From Piscirickettsiaceae bacterium (GTDB lineage: Bacteria; Pseudomonadota; Gammaproteobacteria; Nitrosococcales; Methylophagaceae), in contig JAIBDY010000004.1 in assembly GCA_024685995.1 (NCBI GenBank), forward strand, positions 1-64,000: 64,000 nt of DNA, in the 5' to 3' direction. The notes under the pieces were generated by a model. The model saw only the letters and a list, made by a program, of their open reading frames with translations, was not told the origin of the DNA and searched no databases. Both the position numbers and the translations under genes were made by a program. The stretch's first letter is position 1, and every line of letters begins with the position of its first letter. Below, piece after piece: positions 9,537 to 19,451 of the stretch.

Positions 9537-10126
9537 AAAGGCTTATCCTCATCGGTTTTATACTTCTTGCGCTGTGGAAGTTGACCGAAAGCAGTGATTA
9601 CATCGTGTTAAGCCCAGGCGTTAAAGTGAATGAAGCGCCATTACAACAAGACATCATACAAGCCGTGCCTTTCGCGTTTAAGAACCATACGATTAGCCCG
9701 TTGGCGCGCTTTTCATTACAGGCCAAAGTGCTCGCAAAACAACATTATTATTTAGGACCGGAGAGTCAGTTATCACCGGTTGATTTGGCTTTGGGCTGGG
9801 GACCGATGTCGGATCAAGCGATTGTCGATGAGATACAGTTTTCACAATCGGGCCGTTGGTATCGTTGGTCAGTTCAAGCGTTTCCTATTCCTAAACGGGC
9901 CATTGAAGTACACAGTGCCAATATGCACATAATGCCATCCGCTGATTGGATAACTAATAAACTGCAACAGGTTAAACAGGGACAGATTATTGCTTTGGCA
10001 GGCTATTTAGTTCGCGCTGATGCAGATGAAGGCAATTGGCACTGGCAGAGTTCACTGACCCGAGAGGATGTCGGTGCTGGTGCGTGTGAATTATTCTATA
10101 TCACCGACCTTGAAATTATCGAGTAA
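9533..10126 (+). CDS. Hypothetical protein with N-terminal membrane anchor
   Basis: A 197-aa protein that I do not recognise by function. It begins with one hydrophobic helix (LILIGFILLALWKL) and continues as a soluble, probably periplasmic domain of about 175 aa. Conspicuous segments are DLALGWGPMSD, SGRWYRWSVQAFP and a stretch near the C-terminus, GACELFYITDLE; the many aromatic residues look like a compact beta-rich fold. It overlaps the ampG-like gene by 4 nt, so translation is coupled and a role linked to that permease or the envelope is possible but unproven. Confidence 0.72.
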   Translation: MKRLILIGFILLALWKLTESSDYIVLSPGVKVNEAPLQQDIIQAVPFAFKNHTISPLARFSLQAKVLAKQHYYLGPESQLSPVDLALGWGPMSDQAIVDEIQFSQSGRWYRWSVQAFPIPKRAIEVHSANMHIMPSADWITNKLQQVKQGQIIALAGYLVRADADEGNWHWQSSLTREDVGAGACELFYITDLEIIE

Positions 10127-10155
10127 TGGCTAATGAGATATATTCTGACGTCCAT

Positions 10156-10386
10156 TTAAGTTGACGGCGGGAGTGGCCGGATAATGACTTTTTGAGAGTC
10201 GATATCTTTTTCGACGATGTAATGTGTACGACGCAGATCAGATTGTACGATATCATCGCGGCCTAACCGCTTTTGAGCTTCAACAATACTCTCGACATCC
10301 GTATAGGTCGTTAGGAACTCAGTTTCTGCAAATGCAATTTGAGACATCAATAAAAGTGCTAGTGGGACTAATCGTGTTAACAACAT
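10156..10386 (-). CDS. Small secreted hypothetical protein
   Basis: A 76-aa protein. I chose the ATG at 10386 because AAGGAG precedes it at normal spacing; an in-frame GTG 7 codons upstream has none. A clear signal peptide (LVPLALLLMSQIAFA, cleavage near AFA-ETE) leaves a mature part of about 56 aa without cysteines, rich in charged residues, ending IIRPLPPST. No family is recognised. It is convergent with the preceding operon, and its upstream region carries a TATAGT -10 and a CRP/FNR-like palindrome, so expression may be conditional. Confidence 0.6.
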   Translation of the reverse strand: MLLTRLVPLALLLMSQIAFAETEFLTTYTDVESIVEAQKRLGRDDIVQSDLRRTHYIVEKDIDSQKVIIRPLPPST

Positions 10387-10442
10387 GCCGTGTCTCCTTA
10401 TGGCCACTATAAAGCCTGATTAGGATCCAATTTAGTGCGAAA

Positions 10443-10458
10443 TGTGACGCAGATCAAG
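10443..10458. promoter_or_regulatory. candidate CRP/FNR-family binding site
   Basis: TGTGA-6-TCAAG matches 8 of 10 positions of the CRP palindrome; read on the other strand it begins CTTGAT, an FNR-like half. It is centred about 50 nt upstream of a predicted transcription start (-10 TATAGT, 10406-10411, minus) for the 76-aa secreted protein. Confidence 0.3.
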
Positions 10459-10639
10459 TTTTTACGCTGTCATTCAAACTCGCTTCTACGGGCAAATACG
10501 TAGGTGATGTGGTATATATGTGACAAAGTGGGTCGTGAATACGCAAAGGCTGGAGCGCGTTTGTCCTAAGTGGCGTTAGCGACGGATGAGTAGCAGGGCG
10601 TAAGAGTCTACTTTCGACTGTTTATTTATAAAGAGAGTC

Positions 10640-11848
10640 TTAGTTCGATGATTGATGTAATGTGGTGTTTCGCCCGCTGGCTAAACCACACAAAGCACAC
10701 AAGATACCGGCAATAGCGCATAACCATAATGACGCATTCCAGCTCCCCGTTACTGTGTGCAGTGCACCGGCAATTATAGGGCCAACAGCAGCCAACAAAT
10801 AACCAACGCTTTGCGACATGCCCGACAGCGAAGCCGCTTGTTGTGATTCATTGGTACGTAAAGCAATAAATGACAACCCCAGAATGAAGCAAGCTCCATT
10901 GCTAAATCCCAGCATCAGCGTCCAGAGTAAAGCAAAATCAGACAAATAGAGTAGACCAAGGGCGCTGACACTGCTCAAGAATGCGAGCAGAAAACTAAGT
11001 GCGCGTTGATCCCGTAATGTCGCTAATAAGGGTATTAATATTAATCCAGGCAGTGCCGTAGCCAACTGAAAGGCCCCATGATAGGCGCCTGCTTGTATTG
11101 CGGAATGGCCAGTGTCAGTGAGGATGTTTGGCAACCATGCAATCATTATATAATTTAAAAAAGAGTTTAAACCTAACATTAGCGTTATCTGCCAAGCTAA
11201 TAAGTAATGCCAGACATTTTTCGAGGATGAAGCGGGTTGTGCGATATTGATGAGTTTAGTGTGTTTGCCGAGTTGGGCTAGCCATACTATCAGGCTGATT
11301 AAGGTGATGATGGCTGTTGAACCCAGTGCAACTTGCCATCCCATGTCGTTGAGTTGACTGAGCGGAAACACCAAGGCTGAAAAACCACCGGAAGCCATGC
11401 CCATTGTGAGCACGTAGCATGAAGTCATGAGTGCCACTCTCGTTGCAAAATCACGCTTAATTAGGCTTGGTAAGAGTACATTCGCAATAGCGATACCGAC
11501 ACCGATAATTCCGGTACCAATAAAGAGCATGGCTGATGAATTGACTAGTCGAGCCGTAATCCCAAGCATAATTAAGGCTAATGCGATAAACAAGGCATGT
11601 TCTAGCCCTTGTTTTTTAGCAAGCGTGACGGCCATCGGTGAAATCACAGCAAATGCGATTAATGGCAAAGTCGTTAAAAAGCCGGCTTGCGAGACAGTCA
11701 GCGCAAAGTGGCTGATAACTTGATCCAGCACCGGTGCAATACTGGTGAAAGGGGCGCGTAAATTAGCTGCAATGAGTAAAATACCCGCCACCAATAATAT
11801 GCCCGAAAAACGAGATTGCGGTTTGTTGCTGAGCTTAAACGGAACCAT
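10640..11848 (-). CDS. CynX/NimT-type MFS transporter
   Basis: A 402-aa inner-membrane protein with about 12 hydrophobic segments. The N-terminal pattern ILLIAANLRAPFTSIAPVL is characteristic of the CynX/NimT (cyanate/2-nitroimidazole/YeaN) branch of the MFS, and the C-terminal MSQSVGYLLAAVGPIIAGAL supports this. Substrates in this branch vary and none can be assigned; no cyanase gene is nearby. The ATG at 11848 has no obvious ribosome binding site, so expression may be low or the start slightly different. It lies alone between a small secreted-protein gene and the ssb terminator. Confidence 0.8.
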   Translation of the reverse strand: MVPFKLSNKPQSRFSGILLVAGILLIAANLRAPFTSIAPVLDQVISHFALTVSQAGFLTTLPLIAFAVISPMAVTLAKKQGLEHALFIALALIMLGITARLVNSSAMLFIGTGIIGVGIAIANVLLPSLIKRDFATRVALMTSCYVLTMGMASGGFSALVFPLSQLNDMGWQVALGSTAIITLISLIVWLAQLGKHTKLINIAQPASSSKNVWHYLLAWQITLMLGLNSFLNYIMIAWLPNILTDTGHSAIQAGAYHGAFQLATALPGLILIPLLATLRDQRALSFLLAFLSSVSALGLLYLSDFALLWTLMLGFSNGACFILGLSFIALRTNESQQAASLSGMSQSVGYLLAAVGPIIAGALHTVTGSWNASLWLCAIAGILCALCGLASGRNTTLHQSSN

Positions 11849-11984
11849 AAGATGTTTTTTGCTATGCCATCAGAACGACAATAAGTATAAATTTTGAAAG
11901 CAGGTTGTCAGTTAGCTCACCATGAGAGAGTTGTGTAGATCGTTTTAATAGCATCACAAGGGGAGAATTATCGTGAGAATGAAT

Positions 11985-12013
11985 ATAAAAAAGACCCATA
12001 TTTAATGGGCCTT
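11985..12013 (-). terminator. rho-independent terminator of ssb
   Basis: On the minus strand AAGGCCCAT / ATGGGTCTT (one G-U pair) with a 5-nt loop is followed by a T run. It lies about 50 nt downstream of the ssb stop. Confidence 0.85.
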
Positions 12014-12060
12014 CACTATATTTTACAGTTTAGGTCTCACAACTAGCTCTATGGTAAGTC

Positions 12061-12546
12061 TCAGAATGGAATATCATCATCCAAATAATCGGTACCGCCT
12101 GAAGGAGCACCATAATCAGGTCCAGCAGAAGGCGAGGCCGGCTGAGGCTTAGAACCCATTGAGCCGCCTTGAGATGGCGCTTGATCATAGCCCGCATTAC
12201 CGCCACTGCCAGATCCGCGACTATCTAACATGGTCATGCTGTCGCCGACAATATCTGTCGAATAGCGGTCTTGGCCATTTTGGTCTTGCCATTTACGGGT
12301 TTGGATGCGGCCTTCGATATAGATTTGAGAACCTTTATGTAGATATTGTTGAGCGACTTCTCCAAGGCGGTTACGTAACACAACGCGGTGCCATTCAGTA
12401 CGCTCTTTACGCTCACCAGTCTGTCTATCTTTCCATGATTCAGAAGTCGCTAAGCGTAAGTTGCAGATGGAGCCACCATCAGGAAAGGCACGGCTTTCTG
12501 GTTCGGCACCGAGTCTTCCTACAAGTATGACTTTATTGACTGACAT
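12061..12546 (-). CDS. ssb: Single-stranded DNA-binding protein
   Basis: A 161-aa SSB. The OB-fold domain (about 1-110) begins [17 protein letters not shown] and includes [16 protein letters not shown] and [21 protein letters not shown] disordered Gly/Pro/Ser-rich linker leads to the acidic tip DDDIPF, which recruits replication and repair proteins. The ATG follows CAGGAGC. The ssb-MFS-uvrA arrangement matches Pseudomonas. I could not find a clear LexA box in front of it. Confidence 0.96.
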   Translation of the reverse strand: MSVNKVILVGRLGAEPESRAFPDGGSICNLRLATSESWKDRQTGERKERTEWHRVVLRNRLGEVAQQYLHKGSQIYIEGRIQTRKWQDQNGQDRYSTDIVGDSMTMLDSRGSGSGGNAGYDQAPSQGGSMGSKPQPASPSAGPDYGAPSGGTDYLDDDIPF

Positions 12547-12587
12547 GGTTTGCTCCTGAATCTGGTTTGAATTTAAAAATAGTTATT

Positions 12588-13973
12588 TTACGATGATGAA
12601 ACACGAAATGCATCTAATTGGGCGGTATCAATTTCTTCAGGTACAAATTTAACATAGGCAACTTGTTCATTGGTAACAATCATCGTTTCAACAACGCCTT
12701 TAATCGCATTGAGCTCACGGGCAATGTCGCTTGCATTGTGATCTGAGACATTGACCAACTCAAGAATACGGGTCGATAAATGCCGTGGCGGGCGCATAGG
12801 AATGATAAGGAGTAGCCAAACAAGGGTAATACAAGCGCCGGCAATGAAAACGCCCGATAGGTCAAAGTGGCCATAGAGGAAGCCCCCTGCGGCACCACCA
12901 ATAAACGCCCCTAAAAATTGGGCTGTGGAATAAATACCTAAGGCTGTGCCTTTATTCTCCAAAGGACTGAGTTTAGACATTAATGACGGTAAACTGGCCT
13001 CGAGGATATTAAACGCAGTAAAGAAGAACCAGAGCCCAATTAAAACCCCAGTAGCAGAGTTGCTTAATAAGGCCCAGGCGACTTGCACAAGACCCAATGT
13101 CACCACGGCGCCAATAAAAACCGGGCGCATTTTACGATGTTTTTCAGCAATGATGATAAACGGCACCATAGCAATAAATGCCAATATCAATACCGGTAAA
13201 TAAGCCATGGCGTGTTGTTCTTTAGCCAAACCTTGCTCAAATAGGCTGATAGGGAGAGCATAAAAGCTAATGGTGAGCAGTAAGTGGAGCATCATAATGC
13301 TTAATACGAGGCGCATTATGTCTGGGTTACGTATGACTTTGATGAACTGTTGTGGCACCGGCTCCATATCCCGATGATGAAGGCAACGTGTTGGCGTCGG
13401 GACCCAAAGGTGTAGAACGGCAATGCCCACTAAGGCAAATGCAGCGGTGGCCCAAAAGATGCCTGATAGCCCAACCCAATGCTCTAACGCGGCGCCCGAG
13501 GCCAGCGCAACCGAAAATGATAAACCGATGCTGATACCAATACTGGCCATTGCTTTGGTGCGGTGCTCATCGCGAGTGAGGTCGGCGGTCAAGGCCATGA
13601 CGGCCGCCGAAATAGCACCACTCCCTTGTAATAAGCGCCCTAAAATGACCATTTCAATACTGTCTGCAATGGCAGCAACGACGCTACCGGCTGCAAACAA
13701 TAATAAGCCGGCGGTAATAACCCTTTTTCTGCCAATCCGGTCGGATAACATGCCAAAAGGAATCTGGAATAAGGCTTGTGTTAAGCCATAGGCACCGATG
13801 GCGAGGCCGATTAATAAAGGCGTTGAGCCGGAATATTGGTCGGCGGCTAAAGAGAATACTGGCAGAATCATAAATAAACCCAGCATTCGAAGCGCATAAA
13901 TACTGGCTAGTCCGGTGATACTACGTTTCTCAAGTGAGGTCATGCTGGAGGCGGTGTTTTGCTTTTGCGTCAT
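12588..13973 (-). CDS. YajR-like MFS transporter with C-terminal YAM-type domain
   Basis: A 461-aa transporter. The first about 390 residues hold 12 transmembrane segments with motif A, GMLSDRIGRKRVI, and the conserved GRLLQGSGAI in the fourth helix region. After the last helix a soluble tail of about 65 aa (RILELVNVSDHNASDIA to the C-terminus, with VVETMIVTNEQVAYVKF) looks like the small ferredoxin-like YAM domain of E. coli YajR. The substrate is unknown. It is divergent from uvrA, with only about 55 bp between starts, and ends 41 bp before ssb, the arrangement seen between uvrA and ssb in pseudomonads. Confidence 0.85.
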   Translation of the reverse strand: MTQKQNTASSMTSLEKRSITGLASIYALRMLGLFMILPVFSLAADQYSGSTPLLIGLAIGAYGLTQALFQIPFGMLSDRIGRKRVITAGLLLFAAGSVVAAIADSIEMVILGRLLQGSGAISAAVMALTADLTRDEHRTKAMASIGISIGLSFSVALASGAALEHWVGLSGIFWATAAFALVGIAVLHLWVPTPTRCLHHRDMEPVPQQFIKVIRNPDIMRLVLSIMMLHLLLTISFYALPISLFEQGLAKEQHAMAYLPVLILAFIAMVPFIIIAEKHRKMRPVFIGAVVTLGLVQVAWALLSNSATGVLIGLWFFFTAFNILEASLPSLMSKLSPLENKGTALGIYSTAQFLGAFIGGAAGGFLYGHFDLSGVFIAGACITLVWLLLIIPMRPPRHLSTRILELVNVSDHNASDIARELNAIKGVVETMIVTNEQVAYVKFVPEEIDTAQLDAFRVSSS

Positions 13974-14027
13974 TGTAGTGAGTAGATGTATATTTATGGG
14001 TTCGGCCTTATTCTATACGGAAGCCCA

Positions 14028-16847
14028 ATGAAAAGCATAAGTATTCGTGGTGCACGCACGCATAATTTGAAAAATATCAATATCGACCTACCGCGTGATG
14101 CCCTGATTGTGATCACCGGTTTATCGGGTTCCGGTAAGTCATCATTAGCTTTTGATACTTTGTATGCTGAAGGGCAACGCCGTTACGTCGAATCATTATC
14201 GGCTTACGCTCGGCAATTCTTATCCATGATGGAAAAGCCGGACGTGGATCATATCGAAGGCTTGTCTCCTGCCATTTCGATTGAACAAAAATCGACGTCA
14301 CATAACCCGCGCTCGACGGTCGGTACGATCACAGAAATCTATGATTATTTGCGCTTATTGTTCGCTAGAGCGGGTGAGCCACGTTGCCCAACCCATGGCG
14401 AACCTTTAGCGGCACAAACGGTAAGTCAGATGGTCGATGCCGTGTTAGCGATGCCAGAAGGTGAGCGCATGATGCTGCTGGCACCAGTGATACAAGACCG
14501 TAAAGGTGAGCATAAAGAGGTGTTGGAAAATCTGCGTGCACAAGGCTTTGTTAGAGCGCGTGTTAACGGCCATGTTATCGAGTTAGAGAACCCACCTGAG
14601 TTGGAGCTAAGAAAGAAACACACCATCGAAGCGGTAGTCGATCGCTTTAAAGTACGGCCGGATATGCAACAACGACTGGCAGAATCCTTTGAAACTGCCT
14701 TGCAGATGGCCGATGGCATTGCACGTGTGGCCTCGATGGATGATAGTGACAATGCGGTGTTACTTTCATCGCATTTTTCATGTCCGAGCTGCGGGTATTC
14801 CATTGCCGAACTTGAGCCGAGAATGTTCTCATTCAATAATCCAGCGGGCGCATGTGGGACTTGTGACGGTTTGGGTGTTAAGCAGTTTGTCGATCCAGAA
14901 CGTATTGTTGCTCACCCTGAAATGAGCTTATCTGCCGGGGCAGTCAGAGGTTGGGATCGCCGCAATGCTTATTATTTTCAACTAATGAAGTCTTTAGCGG
15001 CCCATTATGACTTTGATTTGGATACCCCTTTTGAAGCGTTACCGGAAGCCATTAAAAAAGTTGTGTTGTACGGCAGTGGTAAAACAAAAATTGATTTTGA
15101 TTATCTCAGTGATCGTGGTCGTAGTGTTAAGCGCAGCCATCCTTTTGAAGGTGTGATTCCGAATATGCAGCGCCGTTATCATGAAACGGAGTCGAATAGT
15201 GTTCGTGATGAGTTGGCCAAATATCATACCGTACGGGCTTGTCCTGACTGTGACGGCGCACGATTAACTGAAAGTGCTCGCCATGTATTTATCGGCCCAA
15301 CTAATTTACCGACGGTCACCGATATGCCTGTGGGTGAGGTTAAACAGTTCTTTGATGCATTGACATTGCCCGGCAAGCAAGGTGAAATTGCCAGTAAAAT
15401 TGTGACGGAAATTGCACAACGACTGACGTTTCTGGTCAATGTTGGGTTGGATTATTTAACCTTAGCCCGAAGCGCCGATACCTTATCCGGTGGTGAAGCT
15501 CAACGCATTCGATTGGCCAGCCAAATCGGTGCAGGTTTAGTTGGGGTGATGTATATTCTTGATGAGCCATCAATTGGTTTACATCAACGCGATAATGATC
15601 GTCTATTAGCCACGTTGACCCGCCTTCGCGATATGGGTAATAGCGTGATCGTGGTCGAACATGATGAAGATGCTATTCGCGCGGCAGACTATGTTTTAGA
15701 TATCGGTCCCGGAGCGGGAGTCCATGGCGGCGAGATTGTGGCCCATGGCACGCCCGAAGAGATTATGAATACGGAGGCCTCACTCACAGGGCAGTACTTG
15801 TCTGGTCGTAAGAAAATCGCATTACCTGAGGCGCGTAAGCCCTTTGAACAAAATCGGTTGATTAGCTTACGTGGCGCATCAGGCAATAATCTACGGCATG
15901 TCGATGTCGATCTTCCTCTTGGTTTAATGACCTGCGTTACAGGTGTGTCTGGCTCGGGCAAATCAACGTTGATTAATGATACCTTACTGAAATTGACCTC
16001 AAAAACACTCAATAACGCCTCGGATGAGCCAGCACCTTACGATGACGTTGTCGGCTTAAACCAGCTCGATAAAGTGATAGCGATTAATCAGAGTCCAATC
16101 GGGCGTACACCGCGATCAAATCCGGCAACCTATACGGGTATTTTTACTCCGGTACGTGAATTATTTGCCAATACACCCGAAGCAAGGGCGCGTGGTTATA
16201 CGCCGGGTCGTTTTAGCTTTAATGTCAAAGGCGGGCGCTGTGAGGCGTGTCAGGGTGACGGCTTAATCAAGGTCGAAATGCATTTCTTACCGGATATCTA
16301 TGTGCCTTGCGATGTGTGCAAAGGCCAGCGCTATAATCGAGAAACACTGGATATCCGTTACAAAGGAAAAAACATTACTGACGTACTGGATATGACGATA
16401 GAAGAGGCGAATGAGTTCTTTACCAATATTCCGGTTGTCGCTAAAAAGCTAGAGACCTTAATCGATGTCGGGTTGACCTATATCAAATTGGGACAAAATG
16501 CGACCACACTGTCTGGGGGCGAGGCACAACGGGTGAAGTTGGCCAAGGAATTATCTAAACGAGACACGGGTAAAACATTGTATATCCTAGATGAGCCAAC
16601 GACAGGCTTGCATTTCTTTGATATTGAGCAGTTATTGAAAGTCCTGCATCGTTTACGAGATCACGGCAATACGATCATTGTGATAGAGCATAACTTAGAT
16701 GTGATTAAAACCGCAGACTGGCTGATTGATATGGGACCAGAAGGCGGTTCTGGCGGGGGAATGGTGGTCGCTACTGGAACGCCGGAGCAAGTGGCGAATA
16801 ACCCGCAATCGCATACCGGCCATTATTTAAAACCGTTGTTGCAATAG
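14028..16847 (+). CDS. uvrA: UvrABC excinuclease subunit A
   Basis: A 939-aa damage-recognition ATPase of nucleotide excision repair. Both ABC modules are complete: Walker [13 protein letters not shown] and [13 protein letters not shown], signature [12 protein letters not shown] and [12 protein letters not shown], and Walker B with DEPSIGLHQ and DEPTTGLHF. The zinc modules CPSCGY...CGTC and CEACQGDG...CDVC are intact. I selected the ATG at 14028 ([14 protein letters not shown]), preceded by GGAAG, instead of an upstream ATG at 13986, because UvrA proteins begin a few residues before [10 protein letters not shown]. No CTG-N10-CAG LexA box is visible in the 55 bp upstream, so SOS control is uncertain. 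Confidence 0.97.
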   Translation: MKSISIRGARTHNLKNINIDLPRDALIVITGLSGSGKSSLAFDTLYAEGQRRYVESLSAYARQFLSMMEKPDVDHIEGLSPAISIEQKSTSHNPRSTVGTITEIYDYLRLLFARAGEPRCPTHGEPLAAQTVSQMVDAVLAMPEGERMMLLAPVIQDRKGEHKEVLENLRAQGFVRARVNGHVIELENPPELELRKKHTIEAVVDRFKVRPDMQQRLAESFETALQMADGIARVASMDDSDNAVLLSSHFSCPSCGYSIAELEPRMFSFNNPAGACGTCDGLGVKQFVDPERIVAHPEMSLSAGAVRGWDRRNAYYFQLMKSLAAHYDFDLDTPFEALPEAIKKVVLYGSGKTKIDFDYLSDRGRSVKRSHPFEGVIPNMQRRYHETESNSVRDELAKYHTVRACPDCDGARLTESARHVFIGPTNLPTVTDMPVGEVKQFFDALTLPGKQGEIASKIVTEIAQRLTFLVNVGLDYLTLARSADTLSGGEAQRIRLASQIGAGLVGVMYILDEPSIGLHQRDNDRLLATLTRLRDMGNSVIVVEHDEDAIRAADYVLDIGPGAGVHGGEIVAHGTPEEIMNTEASLTGQYLSGRKKIALPEARKPFEQNRLISLRGASGNNLRHVDVDLPLGLMTCVTGVSGSGKSTLINDTLLKLTSKTLNNASDEPAPYDDVVGLNQLDKVIAINQSPIGRTPRSNPATYTGIFTPVRELFANTPEARARGYTPGRFSFNVKGGRCEACQGDGLIKVEMHFLPDIYVPCDVCKGQRYNRETLDIRYKGKNITDVLDMTIEEANEFFTNIPVVAKKLETLIDVGLTYIKLGQNATTLSGGEAQRVKLAKELSKRDTGKTLYILDEPTTGLHFFDIEQLLKVLHRLRDHGNTIIVIEHNLDVIKTADWLIDMGPEGGSGGGMVVATGTPEQVANNPQSHTGHYLKPLLQ

Positions 16848-16851
16848 TCGT

Positions 16852-17469
16852 ATGGCCTTAGAACAAGAAATAAAACTGGTGGTGACGCGTGAACAGCCGC
16901 TTGCGTTTTCTGCATTGCCATTGGCATCGATTTATCAACAAGGGGAAGTGCAAAACAAACACTTGATCACGACCTACTTTGATACGCCGCATTTTGATTT
17001 AATGACGCACGGCTATGGCTTACGCCTTCGCTTCGATGGTGAAAACTGGTTGCAAACGGTCAAAGAATCCGGACACGTTGCCAATGGCTTGCATCAACGG
17101 CAAGAGTGGGAGCATGTTTTACTAGATCAAGCTTTTGATTTGACCTTATTGCAACAAACACCGTTACAAAAGTGGGTCGATGATCCCGACTTCTGGACCA
17201 CATTATCGCCCGTATTTACCACTGAGTTTGACCGTCAATATTGCGTATTAGAGACTGTCGATCAAACGACGATAGAATTAGCCTATGATCGAGGGCGTGT
17301 TTATACGGCAGTGTTAGAGGCACCGATTCATGAGGTCGAGTTGGAATTGAAATCAGGCCAGTTGCACTATTTAACAACATTGGCACAAGACTTATGCGCC
17401 TCCGGATATCTACAAGCCAACGACCGGAGTAAAGCGCAGCAAGGCTATGAATTAGCAAGTCGAAAATAA
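16852..17469 (+). CDS. CYTH domain protein (inorganic triphosphatase-like)
   Basis: A 205-aa protein consisting of a single CYTH domain. The N-terminal EQEIKL is the ExExK motif that binds triphosphate and divalent metal inside the tunnel fold; further family features are TTYFDTPHFDLMTHGYGLRLR, ELAYDRGRV and HEVELELKSG. The related E. coli YgiF hydrolyses inorganic triphosphate but has a CHAD domain, which is missing here. It starts 5 nt after the uvrA stop, so it is probably co-transcribed, without an obvious functional link. Thiamine-triphosphatase activity is another possibility for this fold. Confidence 0.8.
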   Translation: MALEQEIKLVVTREQPLAFSALPLASIYQQGEVQNKHLITTYFDTPHFDLMTHGYGLRLRFDGENWLQTVKESGHVANGLHQRQEWEHVLLDQAFDLTLLQQTPLQKWVDDPDFWTTLSPVFTTEFDRQYCVLETVDQTTIELAYDRGRVYTAVLEAPIHEVELELKSGQLHYLTTLAQDLCASGYLQANDRSKAQQGYELASRK

Positions 17470-17487
17470 CACTGTCATCGTCATCAT

Positions 17488-18408
17488 TTATCTTGCTTGT
17501 AGGCCTGAATCGGTTTCAAACTTCCAAGTACGAATAATGGTGATGCGATCATAGTCTTGCAGTACCTCTTCGGGAATAGGGGCATATGGTGCACCAAGAC
17601 GAACAATTTTAATCGCGGCATCGTCAAGTATTTTATGTCCCGATGGACGTGACAGCACAATACCATCAACCGGAACGCTACCGTCAGGGTTAATATCTAC
17701 GGAAAGTATTAAGGTACCGTTGATACGTTGACGTTTGGCTTCATAAGGGTAATTTAAATTACCAATCCGTTCGACTTTCTTACGCCAAGCTTCATGATAA
17801 GCAGCCGCAGCATATTGTTTGGTTCTGCTATGTAGTTTTCGGCTCTTAGGCTTTTTGCTCAAAGCTTGGGTTGAACGGTCTAACTTTTGTTCAAGTCGTT
17901 TGATTTCATTCTTAGTTTGCATAATCAGCTGACTGGCGGTTAACTGTGGAGGGACCAGTGGTGTTGGCTCTGTTATAGGTTTGGGCGTTGCTGTTGTTTT
18001 TTGAGTAGTTTGTATTTTGCGTTCCGCGGCTACTTGCGTAATGACTTTGGTGGATTCCTCAACAACTTTAGCAGGAGGCTGAGGAATGACAGCGTGTGCT
18101 GGTGGCGTGAATTCCATGGTCGCAGCTTTACTTGATTCAATATCAGGTTTAGCCTCGTTGGCTGACGGGTCAGGGGCTTTCTTGTCTGCTTCACCGCCGC
18201 CTTCGTTATTAGCCTGGGCTAAAAAATCGGCTTTTTCAGGGGCGACCTCGGTTTGTTGTTTAACGAGCGTGATATCAAGGCTGGTGAGCGGTGGATTATT
18301 GGGTGGAGAGGAAACCGTAAACCCTACGCCGAGTATAATCACCAGATGAATAATCATCGAGAAAAGCAGCGTGAAATTGAGCCTTGCAGCCGATGCGGTC
18401 GTGTCCAT
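17488..18408 (-). CDS. TonB-like energy transducer
   Basis: A 306-aa protein with TonB architecture. A short cytoplasmic start leads to one inner-membrane helix (LLFSMIIHLVIILGVGF), then a periplasmic linker rich in Pro, Lys, Glu and Thr (about 45-200). The C-terminal TonB domain contains YPYEAKRQRINGTLILSVDI, PDGSV and RTWKFE. It passes proton-motive force from ExbB/ExbD to outer-membrane receptors; no exbBD or receptor gene is in the window. It lies 8 nt after apbE and downstream of gshB on the same strand. A TonB-like gene beside gshB also occurs in Pseudomonas, but the inserted apbE is less usual. Confidence 0.85.
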   Translation of the reverse strand: MDTTASAARLNFTLLFSMIIHLVIILGVGFTVSSPPNNPPLTSLDITLVKQQTEVAPEKADFLAQANNEGGGEADKKAPDPSANEAKPDIESSKAATMEFTPPAHAVIPQPPAKVVEESTKVITQVAAERKIQTTQKTTATPKPITEPTPLVPPQLTASQLIMQTKNEIKRLEQKLDRSTQALSKKPKSRKLHSRTKQYAAAAYHEAWRKKVERIGNLNYPYEAKRQRINGTLILSVDINPDGSVPVDGIVLSRPSGHKILDDAAIKIVRLGAPYAPIPEEVLQDYDRITIIRTWKFETDSGLQAR

Positions 18409-18416
18409 AAGTGTAG

Positions 18417-19451
18417 TTATTCGAGTGTCCGAGTCACGACCGGAAGGTCGTTATCGAGAAGCAGAATACGTTGATGCATATCGGGACTAAGCTCTATCTC
18501 ACCACTAGGTTTAACTAGCATAACATGACTTACGCCCATGGCCACAGCGACGCGAGGCCAGTCCTCCCCAGCGACAAATAGCGCGGTGGCTGCAGCGTCA
18601 GCGGTCGCGGCATCATGGTGTAAGACCGTCACAGAGATGGCTTGATTCGCAGGCCAACCGGTACGAGGATCTAAAATATGAGGATAGCGGGTGCCTTGGT
18701 ATTCAAAAAAGCGTTCGTAATCGCCCGAGGTGAATACACTTTCACCTGTTTGTAAAGCCAGCGATGCGAGCATGCCATCTTGACGTGGGTGGCGAATACC
18801 AATGACCCATGGTCGTTTACCGTGCATGCCTATCGCCCGCAGATCGCCACCAATATTGACCAAGGCATTTTGAATACCCAAATTTTGTAAAGAGGCAATG
18901 GCATTATCAACAGCAAAGCCCTTTGCAAAGCCACCAAAGCCGAGTTTGACGGCGTTATTTTGGCTACTGAGGATGCCGTTCTGGATCGTGATATCGGCCA
19001 TGCTTGGCGGGGATTGTAGATAATGATCGATCTCGGCTTGACTAGGCGGTGGGCGAGAGTTAAACCAATCATCTTGATGAAAGCCCCAGAGCGCGAATAA
19101 GTTACCCGCCGCAGGATTGAATAAATGATCGCTTTGCTCGGCTAAATTCTGGGCCAAAGTGATGAGGTCAGCGACCTCCGTTGAAATAGCAATGGACTCG
19201 CCTTGACGGATAGCTTGATTAATTTGATTGAGCACACTGGGTCGCCAAGCGTGCCAAGTGTTGTCGACGTGGGAGAAGCTGTTTTCTAATGCGGTGATGG
19301 TGCCATTGGCTGTGTCAGTATCGACGCCATATAAGCTAACCGCTATTTCTGTCCCAAAGGCATAGAACTTGGCTTGTTTTTCCCCCGGTTCATTGTCGCA
19401 TCCTGCTAAAAGTAGCGTAGACAACAGTACTAGCGTAGCGAAAAACCTCAT
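18417..19451 (-). CDS. apbE: FAD:protein FMN transferase (lipoprotein)
   Basis: A 344-aa ApbE-family enzyme that covalently attaches FMN from FAD to threonine of flavoproteins such as RnfG/NqrC-type subunits in the periplasm. An N-terminal lipobox, LLLAGC, indicates an inner-membrane lipoprotein. Family segments visible are DLGG-like LGGFAKGFAVDNA, NIGGDLRAIG and HILDPRTGWPA. The start overlaps the gshB stop by 4 nt and tonB follows by 8 nt. No FMN acceptor protein is encoded in the window, so its target is unknown. Confidence 0.9.
   Translation of the reverse strand: MRFFATLVLLSTLLLAGCDNEPGEKQAKFYAFGTEIAVSLYGVDTDTANGTITALENSFSHVDNTWHAWRPSVLNQINQAIRQGESIAISTEVADLITLAQNLAEQSDHLFNPAAGNLFALWGFHQDDWFNSRPPPSQAEIDHYLQSPPSMADITIQNGILSSQNNAVKLGFGGFAKGFAVDNAIASLQNLGIQNALVNIGGDLRAIGMHGKRPWVIGIRHPRQDGMLASLALQTGESVFTSGDYERFFEYQGTRYPHILDPRTGWPANQAISVTVLHHDAATADAAATALFVAGEDWPRVAVAMGVSHVMLVKPSGEIELSPDMHQRILLLDNDLPVVTRTLE

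Noticed and set aside
12547-14027. LexA/SOS box for uvrA and ssb
   Set aside because: I looked for CTG-N10-CAG in the short upstream regions of both genes and found none.
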